Shown here piece by piece: positions 1 to 5,590 of a DNA stretch of 5,992 bases. The stretch is from Coriobacteriales bacterium (lineage in GTDB: Bacteria > Actinomycetota > Coriobacteriia > Coriobacteriales > UBA8131). The stretch is from the NCBI GenBank assembly GCA_031254255.1, contig JAIRUT010000138.1, forward strand, positions 1 through 5,992. The letters run 5' to 3'. Position 1 is the first letter of the stretch, and each line of letters begins with the position of its first letter. The position numbers and the translations under genes were made by a program. The notes beneath the pieces are model-generated. The model saw only the letters and a program-made list of their open reading frames with translations. It ran no database searches and was not told where the DNA came from.

Positions 1-2
1 GT

Positions 3-185
3 GGTGACATTCATCCAGACAGTGATATCGACTTTCGCATCGTTGACGATGGGAATCTGCGCGGATTGATTAAACTTGCTGGTTTTTGTCGAGAGCTGCA
101 GGAAAGCTTGAATGTGCCGATTGACGTGTTGGCCAGCGATGTCTTGAGCCCAGAATTATTCAATCCAGCATCGGCGACAATGTAG
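3..185 (+). CDS. MNT-type nucleotidyltransferase, C-terminal part (5' end outside window)
   Basis: An open frame enters from the left edge and stops with TAG at 183-185, leaving 60 codons. It begins GDIHPDSDIDF, which fits the second half of the polymerase-beta-like nucleotidyltransferase signature (G-S-x-A-R-G-x(4,6)-S-D-I-D-L). The two aspartates of SDID (codons at 24 and 30) would bind the catalytic metal. The following stretch, FCRELQESLNVPIDVLASD, has the helix plus beta-strand usual in minimal nucleotidyltransferases (VDLV-like strand), and the chain ends soon after. Family members transfer a nucleotide, often AMP, to a protein or small molecule; some act as antitoxins to HEPN toxins and others are fused to a helix-turn-helix. 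The missing N-terminus hides which applies here. The stop lies 60 bp before the fic start on the same strand, so co-transcription is plausible. Confidence 0.72.
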   Translation, partial: GDIHPDSDIDFRIVDDGNLRGLIKLAGFCRELQESLNVPIDVLASDVLSPELFNPASATM

Positions 186-245
186 CACATAAGGAGGGCA
201 GCCGAATACTCATGTGGTTATTGATATGGAGGATACATATTATCT

Positions 246-1130
246 ATGAATAAAATCTCAATTCGATTCTTCGACGACAAAGAAGTACGTGCCGTTTGGG
301 ATGATGAGGGTTCCAAGTGGTGGTTTTCTGTCGTCGATATTGTTGGCGTTTTGAGCCAGAGCGCGGATTCGAGGAACTATTGGTACGTCCTTAAAAGCCG
401 TTTGAAGAAAGCTGGAAGCGAAGTCCTTACAAATTGTAAGGGGTTCAGACTCGTGGCACCCGATGGCAAACGCCGATTGACAGATTGCCTGACGAACGGC
501 GGTGTTATTGCTCTCGCCAAAGAATTCCCCGGAAAGAAAGCGAACCGCTTCATCGAGTGGTTCACATATCGTGACGAGACGATTGACGGCACGAGCAAAT
601 CCAAGGCATCTGCGCTTTTCGACAGCTCGTTGCTTGGCACAGTAGAAGTCGGTACAGTCAGGGGTTTGCAGCAGATACACGGCTATCTTTTCGGTGGACT
701 GTACGACTTCGCCGGACAAATCAGGACGCTCAATATCGCCAAGGGTGACTTTCAGTTCGCTATGGTGCGATTTCTGCCTGAATCGCTGAGAAACGTCGAA
801 GCGATGCCGGAAAACACCTTTGACGAGATAGCCGACAAGTATGTGGAAATGAATGTTGCCCATCCGTTCATGGAGGGCAACGGCAGAAGCACTCGCATCT
901 GGCTTGACTTGATACTCAAAAAGAGCTTGAAACTTTGCGTTGATTGGAGCCAAGTCGACAAGAAGGATTATCTTGCTGCGATGAAAAAGAGCGTGTCGAA
1001 CAGCAAGCCGTTGAAGTCATTGTTGCAGGTTGCGCTGACCGACAGGATAAACGACCGCGAGGTCTTTGTGAAGGGCATCGACTACTCCTATTACTACGAG
1101 CAGGAAGACGACATCAGCGAGGGTGACTGA
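246..1130 (+). CDS. fic: Bro-N domain fused to class III Fic protein adenylyltransferase
   Basis: This 294-residue protein has two domains. Residues about 1-110 resemble the Bro-N domain of DinD and phage antirepressors: WWFSVVDIVGVL at 25-36, the NYWYVLKSRL block at 44-53, APDGKRRLTD at 71-80, and a helix ending near FIEW. Residues about 118-285 are a Fic domain close to the stand-alone Neisseria Fic type (GLQQIHGYLFGGLYDFAGQI at 140-159). The catalytic loop HPFMEGNGRSTR (206-217) is complete, with His206 as expected base and the phosphate-binding GNGR, so AMP transfer from ATP to a hydroxyl of a target protein is predicted. The C-terminal helix has S281-YYY-E285, the class III inhibitory S-x3-E-G/N motif, but with Gln286 in the last position. 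Such proteins are self-inhibited and need no separate antitoxin; the known targets of this class include DNA gyrase and topoisomerase IV, but the target here is unknown. A GGAGG at 228-232 lies 13 nt before the ATG, which is rather far; no better start is seen. Bro-N may bind DNA or a partner (inference). Confidence 0.9.
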   Translation: MNKISIRFFDDKEVRAVWDDEGSKWWFSVVDIVGVLSQSADSRNYWYVLKSRLKKAGSEVLTNCKGFRLVAPDGKRRLTDCLTNGGVIALAKEFPGKKANRFIEWFTYRDETIDGTSKSKASALFDSSLLGTVEVGTVRGLQQIHGYLFGGLYDFAGQIRTLNIAKGDFQFAMVRFLPESLRNVEAMPENTFDEIADKYVEMNVAHPFMEGNGRSTRIWLDLILKKSLKLCVDWSQVDKKDYLAAMKKSVSNSKPLKSLLQVALTDRINDREVFVKGIDYSYYYEQEDDISEGD

Positions 1131-1280
1131 GAATGGGCGAGAGGCAGTCTTTGCCGTCTCGGATGGAATCCAGGGCACAACCATGCTGTCAGGCGCGTCC
1201 AGATAGACGAGACATACCATCCGGTTCCTGCTGCCGAGGCAATGTCTGTTGACGGCAAGCTGTTGCTTACGTTCTGTGTC

Positions 1281-1391
1281 CTTGCCACCGTTAAGGGCAG
1301 CAACTCCACGGCGAAGATGAGCCAAGTTGCTTTCAGAGTAAAACGGGTCGGGTTCCGTTGTCACCTCAAATGGTAGGCGCTTTTCTCGCAA
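1281..1391 (-). pseudogene. RelB/DinJ-family antitoxin remnant (C-terminal part only)
   Basis: Read on the minus strand from 1391, 37 codons give a peptide beginning LREKRLPFEV, continuing with PFYSESNLAHLRRGVAALN and ending GGK. This is the typical second half of RelB/DinJ antitoxins, where (R)LPFEV follows the ribbon-helix-helix domain and PFY(S/N)E-x-N-x(2)-LR(R)-x(5)-N-x-GK lies near the C-terminus. The DNA-binding N-terminal half is absent: the codon just upstream is a TAG, another in-frame stop lies six codons further, and the other two frames upstream show no ribbon-helix-helix sequence. The usual acidic tail after GK (VEHELIE-like) is also missing, as the frame runs on into unrelated sequence. 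No partner RelE/YafQ toxin gene is seen downstream on the minus strand. It is probably a dead fragment of a toxin-antitoxin pair, convergent with fic. Confidence 0.5.
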
Positions 1392-1594
1392 CTATGCTAG
1401 GTCAGTGATTGCCTACACATTCTCCTTGGATAAATGTGCCTTACCACCACACGACCAGCACTATGATGAAATCAATTTCCACAACAGGAGAAGTCATGAA
1501 AGAATTATCTTAAGCTTAGTGTCATCTCTGGCACTTCGTATATCAGCATTGAGCTGAAAGTTGAGCCAAGATCAATGATCCCCCGATAAGGTAA

Positions 1595-1610
1595 AATCAC
1601 AATTGTGATT
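1595..1610. promoter_or_regulatory. Perfect 16-bp palindrome before the restriction gene, possible operator
   Basis: AATCACAATTGTGATT is its own reverse complement over all 16 bases and ends 14 bp before the ATG at 1625. A -10-like TAAAAT (1592-1597) overlaps its left edge, so a transcript from it would start inside or just after the palindrome and have a leader of roughly 20 nt. No good -35 lies at the right distance; TTGAGC at 1561-1566 pairs better with GATAAG at 1585-1590 (18 bp apart). The position suits a repressor or restriction-gene controller site, but no controller gene is visible in the window. The half-site order TCACA-TTGTGA is not the spaced CRP arrangement. Confidence 0.4.
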
Positions 1611-1624
1611 ATTCGGTGTGTGAA

Positions 1625-3934
1625 ATGCGGAAACTCAATTCGGAGGCGACATTGGATCTCAAGGCACAAAAGGCGGCTGCCGCAGCCTTCGCGGCAAAGT
1701 GGACAGGGCGCGGATACGAGAAGGGTGACACGGCCCCGTTTTGGCTGGAGCTTCTGCGTGAGTGCCTGGGCGTCAAGGATCCGGACAACATCGCCCGCTT
1801 CGAGAAGCGCACCGATGCCGGCTTTCCCGATGTAACCATCGAAGATACCGGCGTGATCATCGAGCAGAAGTCGCTCGGCATCGACCTCGAAAAGCCGGAG
1901 ATGCGCCAAAGGCGCCTCGTCACCCCATACGAGCAGGCGCTCTCATACGCCCAGAGCCTGCCACCCTCGCACTCCCCGCGCTTCATCATCACCTGCAACT
2001 TCGAGGAGTTCCGCATCCATGACCGCGAGGCCGACCAGTCCGGCAAGACCCACACGCAAGTGGGGCTTGCCGAGCTGCCCGAACAGATACACCTCTTCAA
2101 CTTCATCATCGACCCCAAGAATAGCCGCATCGAGCGCGAACGCACCGTCTCCATCAAAGCCGGTGAGCTCATAGGCGAGCTGCACACGGAGCTGATGGGT
2201 GAATACATCGACCCAGAAAGCGAGGCCAGCCAGCACTGCCTAAACGTGCTCTGCGTGCGACTGGTGTTTTTGCTCTTTGCCGAGGACAGCGGTGTTTTGG
2301 GCAGGCGGGACATGTTCCTTGACTACATGAGGGGATTTGATGCCGAGCAAAGTCGCAGGGCCCTGCTGGACCTTTTCGAGGTGCTGGACACGCCAGAGGA
2401 CAGGCGCGACCCCTACCTGTCGGATGCACTGAAGGCCTTCCCCTACATAAACGGCGCCCTCTTCGAGGAGAAGGTGGAGATTCCCAACTTCACAGACAAC
2501 ATCCGCCACATGCTGCTCTTTCGCTTGGCGCAGGAGACCGACTGGTCAGCGATCAGCCCAACGGTCTTCGGCGGGGTGTTTGAAAGCACACTGAACCCCG
2601 ACACCCGCGCCAAGGGTGGCATGCACTACACCAGCGTGGAGAACATCCACAAGGTGATCGACCCGCTGTTCCTGGATGCGCTGGAGACGGAGCTCGACGA
2701 CATTCTGACTGCTGGGTCGTCAGAAAGGACCGTCACCACACAGCTCAAGGCCTTCCAAAACAGGCTGGCATCGCTCAGGTTCCTGGACCCAGCCTGCGGA
2801 AGCGGCAACTTCCTGACCGAGACCTATCTCTGTTTGCGCCGCTTGGAAAACAGGGTGCTGATGCGCCTCCAAGGCGGCCAAGGCGTGATGGGCTTTGAAG
2901 GCATCTCAGACGTCAAGGTATCACTCGGCCAGTTCTACGGAATAGAGATCAACGACTTCGCAGTACGCGTGGCCGCCACGGCACTCTGGATAGCCGAACT
3001 TCAGGCAAACCAAGAAAGCGAAAGCATAATCCAACGCGACATAGAGGACCTGCCACTGAAAGACAGCGCCAACATAGTGCTGGGCAATGCGCTGCGCATT
3101 GACTGGAACGATGTGCTGCCGGCGGGGGAGTGCGACTACGTGATGGGGAATCCGCCGTTTTTGGGCTCATCAAACTGCAGCGAAGAGCAAAAACGAGAGA
3201 TCGGAGATTTATTTGGAAAAATAAAGCGTGCAAAATCCATTGATTATGTAACTGCTTGGTACTACAAAGCGTGTGAGGCAATGATGGCCAATGAGAGTAT
3301 TGAAGCTGCGTTTGTTTCTACAAACAGCATAACTCAGGGAGAGCAAGTTTTTCCTATTTGGAATACACTCTTCAATCTCTTTGGAATCACCATTAACTTC
3401 GCATGGAGGACTTTTGTTTGGGGCAGCGAAGCAGCTGATAAGGCCCATGTTCATTGTGTCATCATAGGTTTTGGGAGAAAGGTTAGATCAGAGCGGTTTT
3501 TATATGCTCACAACAACAAAATGCTAGCAACCAATATTAATCCATATCTTGCTGACGTACCAAATGTCATTGTGGAGGCACGACCAAAACCAATATGCGA
3601 TGTTCCAATTATCACGCTGGGCAACAAGCCAACAGATGGCGGAAACTATGTGTTTACTCCTGAAGAAAAAGATGACTTTGTTTTGCGTGAGCCACTTTCT
3701 TCGCAATACTTCCATCTATTTCTAGGAGCTTACGAATTGCTGAACAACAAGCAGAGATACTGTCTATATGTTGGTGATGTTGACCCCGCCAAACTAAAAA
3801 GCATGCCACTGGTGCTTAATCGTATAAGAGCTGTACGTGAAATGAGGCTTTCAAGTTCAGCAAAACCAACAATAAAAATGGCCGACAAGCCAACGAGATT
3901 TTTTTCGAATGCATGCCCAAAACTAATTACATAG
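1625..3934 (+). CDS. MmeI-like type IIL restriction-modification enzyme, nuclease and methyltransferase part (frameshifted)
   Basis: This 769-residue frame holds the N-terminal and central parts of an MmeI-type enzyme, which cuts DNA and methylates adenine using one shared target-recognition domain. A nuclease motif is present as D69...E80-Q-K82, a PD-(D/E)xK arrangement spaced as in MmeI. A helical region follows. The methyltransferase has motif I FLDPACGSGNF at 386-396 (SAM binding), the YGIEIND strand, and motif IV NPPF at 509-512 (gamma-type N6-adenine methylation). The first part of target recognition follows. The frame ends early: after the T7 run at 3899-3905 it reads SNACPKLIT and stops, while the family sequence resumes in another frame (3913-4440). 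Without that part, target recognition would be incomplete, so this product alone is probably inactive. I chose ATG 1625 over GTG 1616 because a weak GGTG lies 6 nt upstream of it and the nuclease spacing then matches MmeI. Base composition changes sharply near 3160. Confidence 0.87.
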   Translation: MRKLNSEATLDLKAQKAAAAAFAAKWTGRGYEKGDTAPFWLELLRECLGVKDPDNIARFEKRTDAGFPDVTIEDTGVIIEQKSLGIDLEKPEMRQRRLVTPYEQALSYAQSLPPSHSPRFIITCNFEEFRIHDREADQSGKTHTQVGLAELPEQIHLFNFIIDPKNSRIERERTVSIKAGELIGELHTELMGEYIDPESEASQHCLNVLCVRLVFLLFAEDSGVLGRRDMFLDYMRGFDAEQSRRALLDLFEVLDTPEDRRDPYLSDALKAFPYINGALFEEKVEIPNFTDNIRHMLLFRLAQETDWSAISPTVFGGVFESTLNPDTRAKGGMHYTSVENIHKVIDPLFLDALETELDDILTAGSSERTVTTQLKAFQNRLASLRFLDPACGSGNFLTETYLCLRRLENRVLMRLQGGQGVMGFEGISDVKVSLGQFYGIEINDFAVRVAATALWIAELQANQESESIIQRDIEDLPLKDSANIVLGNALRIDWNDVLPAGECDYVMGNPPFLGSSNCSEEQKREIGDLFGKIKRAKSIDYVTAWYYKACEAMMANESIEAAFVSTNSITQGEQVFPIWNTLFNLFGITINFAWRTFVWGSEAADKAHVHCVIIGFGRKVRSERFLYAHNNKMLATNINPYLADVPNVIVEARPKPICDVPIITLGNKPTDGGNYVFTPEEKDDFVLREPLSSQYFHLFLGAYELLNNKQRYCLYVGDVDPAKLKSMPLVLNRIRAVREMRLSSSAKPTIKMADKPTRFFSNACPKLIT
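3899..3905 (+). other. T7 homopolymer at the frameshift in the restriction gene
   Basis: Seven T follow AGA in the reading frame (AGA TTT TTT TCG). Reading on gives a stop at 3932-3934. One added T, or a -1 slip after the second TTT, instead reads TTC GAA TGC ATG and joins directly to the MPKTNYIVIP segment of the family. The site could be a phase-variable repeat, a programmed ribosomal or transcriptional slip site, a disabling mutation or a sequencing error. The sequence alone does not decide. Confidence 0.7.
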
Positions 3935-4440
3935 TTATCCCGGAAGTGTCATCTGAGCGGAGAAAGTATCTTCCTTGCGCAATTCTAAGCCCGGAAGTTT
4001 TTGTCAGCAATAAACTTTGGGTGATGACCAGAGGCAGTTTCTATGAATTTGGTATTATTTCATCGCAAATACATGCTGCTTGGACTCGCACAGTAACTGG
4101 AAGATTAAAATCCGATTATCAATACTCCGGTGCAGTCGTTTACAATAACTTTGTCTGGCCAAATCCAAATGAAGAACAGCGTGTTGAGATTGAAAAACAT
4201 GCACAAGCAGTCATTGACACCCGCAATAACTACCCAGAATCATCGCTGGCCGATATGTATGATCCTGACAACGATTTCCTCTACCCAGATTTAATGGCAG
4301 TTCACAAAGCTCTCGACCATGCTGTCGAGCAGGCCTACGGTGTTAGTTGCAATGGAGATGAAGAAAAAATCGTCGCGCATCTATTTAAGTTATCTAGGAC
4401 GACTAGGACGACTACACAAGAAGAGCAATCTGGCAGGTGA
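3913..4440 (+). pseudogene. MmeI-like enzyme, target-recognition and C-terminal part (out of frame with the first part)
   Basis: The 175 residues from ATG 3913 continue the enzyme at 1625-3934. They contain EVSSERRKYLP (11-21), GRLKSDYQYS (63-72) and VVYNNFVWP (75-83), which are conserved at the end of the MmeI-family target-recognition domain. A C-terminal helical domain follows, with LYPDLMAVHKALDHAVEQAYG. No ribosome binding site precedes 3913, and the text before it (TTTCGAATGC) is inside the gene, so this is a displaced gene end and not an independent gene. Joined by a -1 shift at the T7 run, the full protein would be about 938 residues, near the roughly 920 of MmeI. Near the C-terminus the DNA repeats a 9-base unit (4394-4411), coding for RTTRTTT. 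The stop overlaps the ribosome binding site of the next gene. Confidence 0.8.
4394..4414 (+). repeat. Tandem 9-bp repeat CTAGGACGA, two copies plus three bases
   Basis: CTAGGACGA occurs at 4394-4402 and 4403-4411 and is followed by CTA. It lies in the last codons of the restriction gene and codes for an RTT repeat. The unit length is a multiple of three, so gain or loss of copies would keep the frame. It sits in the poorly conserved C-terminal tail. Confidence 0.75.
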
Positions 4441-4442
4441 TT

Positions 4443-4895
4443 ATGGAAATACGAAATAAGCAGACATATAGGAGTCCTTTCTATCAGGCACTGCTGTTAG
4501 GGTCGGTTGGTTTTTTATGCACATTGAGTCTTGGCATTCTGGGAGCATTGGGACTGTTAAACACATGGTACGCAACAATCCCGCTTGCTATTCTTTCTGG
4601 TGTTTTTCAAGTTTGGAGTGCTTTTCTATTCAATAAAAACAGGCAGGTCGACCCCGCGCATGCAAGAGCTTCGTTACGTAGACTTGCTACAACTGCTGGC
4701 AGAACCCAAGCACTTAGATTTGCTGTAGAAGAACAATTCGAGAGAGGTACCGCTAATAATAGGCGAAAAGAATTAGGTGTTGTTAGCGCACAATTGAGCT
4801 ACATTGAAGAGGACTTAGCTAATTCAATTGATGACTGGAATGAGTTTTATCGTGAACCTCACGAGAGCTCTAAGGAGATCCATTATGCCGAGTGA
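4443..4895 (+). CDS. Small membrane protein with two transmembrane helices and a helical cytoplasmic tail
   Basis: I do not recognise a named family for these 150 residues. Two hydrophobic segments are clear, at about 16-38 (LLLGSVGFLCTLSLGILGAL core) and 43-63 (ATIPLAILSGVFQVWSAFLF). Basic residues lie before the first and after the second (K65, R67), which predicts both ends in the cytoplasm. The remaining 85 residues are charged and helical, with arginine-rich segments and a final VVSAQLSYIEEDLANSIDDW stretch. Two N-terminal helices plus a helical tail is also the layout of SLATT-type effectors in nucleotide-signalling defence systems, but I see only the architecture, not a diagnostic motif. 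ATG 4443 is preferred to GTG 4437 because AGGTGAT (4435-4441) lies at a suitable distance. It overlaps the upstream stop, so translation is probably coupled to the restriction gene. The last 11 bp overlap the next gene. Confidence 0.72.
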   Translation: MEIRNKQTYRSPFYQALLLGSVGFLCTLSLGILGALGLLNTWYATIPLAILSGVFQVWSAFLFNKNRQVDPAHARASLRRLATTAGRTQALRFAVEEQFERGTANNRRKELGVVSAQLSYIEEDLANSIDDWNEFYREPHESSKEIHYAE

Positions 4896-5379
4896 TAGAA
4901 TTGAAGTGAAGGTAGCAAGGCTTATTGATGCGAGAAGTCTTGTTTTTAATCGTGGATCAATTGATGGCATTGAAGTTGGCATGCGGTTTGCCGTTTTGAG
5001 TAAAGAAGGATTATCGATAAGAGATCCTGACACAGAGACTCTGCTCGGTTCAATTGAAATACCAAAAGCTTTTGTAAAAATCACTGATGTGCAGGAAAGG
5101 CTCAGTATCGCAAGAACATTCAGAGAGTACACAATTCCTGCAGTTAAGCCGACTGGTTTTTACGCTATGGACTCCATAAGGCAACTTGGAACAGTTTTAG
5201 GCACTCCTGGAAGAAAAGAAAAGGTTGAGATTGAAACGTTAAGGTCAACTGAAAGGTTTGCGAAAGAGGAGATGAGCGAAGAAGAATCACTTGTGAAAAT
5301 TGGAGACATTGCGGTACAAGTAATTGGAGATGAGTTCCCAGTTCTCTCTGCTGATGACAATATATCCAGTGATCTTTGA
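4885..5379 (+). CDS. Conserved-looking beta-rich protein of unknown function (FlgT C-terminal-like)
   Basis: These 164 residues show no signal peptide or membrane segment. The first half alternates short beta strands and glycine turns: VKVARLIDARSLVFNRGSID, then GIEVGMRFAVLS, then IRDPDTETLLGSIEI, then VKITDVQERLSIAR. This pattern (no/nd-x-V-x-I/F-N-x-G-x3-G-I-x-V-G-D/M-x-F-x-V, later DP-x-T-x-x-x-L-G and V-x-E-x-x-S-x-A) resembles the small barrel at the C-terminus of the flagellar protein FlgT and similar domains, but no flagellar gene is near. The second half contains EEMSEEESLVKIGDIAVQVI, which looks like a further conserved strand. ATG 4885 is chosen over the in-frame ATG at 4828 because AAGGAG (4872-4877) lies 7 nt before it and the conserved-looking pattern begins right after it. 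It overlaps the membrane-protein gene by 11 bp, so the two products are likely made together and may interact. Function is unknown. Confidence 0.75.
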   Translation: MPSDRIEVKVARLIDARSLVFNRGSIDGIEVGMRFAVLSKEGLSIRDPDTETLLGSIEIPKAFVKITDVQERLSIARTFREYTIPAVKPTGFYAMDSIRQLGTVLGTPGRKEKVEIETLRSTERFAKEEMSEEESLVKIGDIAVQVIGDEFPVLSADDNISSDL

Positions 5380-5391
5380 GGCGGAGTTATC

Positions 5392-5580
5392 ATGATAAAA
5401 GAAGCGGAAGATTGTTATAGAACCACCATCACCAAGCTGCTGACACAGAACAGGGTTCTGATCTCTGCCAAAGAAGTTCTCCAATCAATTATGGGCAAAA
5501 GACAACGTAAAAGAGACAGGGAGGAACCTCTGCCTTGCAAAAGAGTGCCCTTGCGATACAACGTGGGCTGCAAGCTGTAA
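5392..5580 (+). CDS. Small basic protein of unknown function
   Basis: This 62-residue frame starts at ATG 5392, 12 bp after the previous stop, behind GGCGGAG (5380-5386), a good ribosome binding site. The first half is predicted helical (CYRTTITKLLTQNRVLISAK and onward to QSIM). The second half is strongly basic (GKRQRKRDRE) with two cysteines, as may suit nucleic-acid binding (inference only). I recognise no family. The last 60 bp are more GC-rich than the genes around it, and the downstream gene's frame is also open across most of this region (5462-5590). A frameshift joining this gene's start to the next gene is therefore an alternative. The stop TAA lies within the next gene's ribosome binding site. 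Confidence 0.5.
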   Translation: MIKEAEDCYRTTITKLLTQNRVLISAKEVLQSIMGKRQRKRDREEPLPCKRVPLRYNVGCKL

Positions 5581-5590
5581 GGATAAGCAT

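Larger units (their letters stand above)
1131..1624. other. Gene-poor gap with an antitoxin remnant and a palindrome
   Basis: No intact gene can be supported here. Plus-strand frames are short or lack a start with a ribosome binding site; the longest of note, 1342-1554, has no ATG and no family resemblance. The minus strand has an open frame from 1391 down into the 3' end of fic, but only its first 37 codons look like a protein family (the RelB-type remnant at 1281-1391). No convincing rho-independent terminator was seen after fic. Long-range inverted repeats occur at 1151-1258, and a perfect palindrome at 1595-1610. The gap looks like a decayed former toxin-antitoxin locus plus the control region of the restriction gene. 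Confidence 0.6.

Noticed and set aside
212..253. A 13-codon leader peptide before fic
   Set aside because: AAGGAGG at 191-197 is 14 nt from its ATG, too far to be convincing, and the peptide has no regulatory codon pattern. It could at most couple translation to fic.
258..953. A 231-codon minus-strand frame opposite fic
   Set aside because: It is a mirror of the fic coding sequence; no ribosome binding site or family resemblance, while the plus strand has complete Fic motifs.
1017..1391. A 124-codon minus-strand frame as a full gene
   Set aside because: Only the first 37 codons look like a protein family (RelB tail). The rest has no recognisable pattern and runs antisense into the 3' end of fic, and the start is a TTG directly after a stop.
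1595..1610. CRP/FNR-type binding site
   Set aside because: The half-sites are in the wrong order and without the 6-bp spacer (TCACA...TGTGA instead of TGTGA-N6-TCACA).
1131..1624. Insertion sequence or CRISPR array in the gap
   Set aside because: No transposase fragment, terminal inverted repeat pair with target duplication, or regularly spaced repeats could be found.
1609..2313. A 234-codon minus-strand frame opposite the restriction gene
   Set aside because: It is serine- and arginine-rich, as expected from antisense reading of a GC-rich gene, and the plus strand carries the nuclease motif here.
3913..4440. A separate specificity-subunit gene
   Set aside because: There is no ribosome binding site, it begins in the middle of a conserved block of the MmeI family, and a single-base shift joins it to the upstream frame.
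4828..4884. Longer N-terminus for the beta-rich protein, from the in-frame ATG at 4828
   Set aside because: It would add 19 residues overlapping the membrane-protein gene with no ribosome binding site, whereas ATG 4885 has AAGGAG at ideal spacing.
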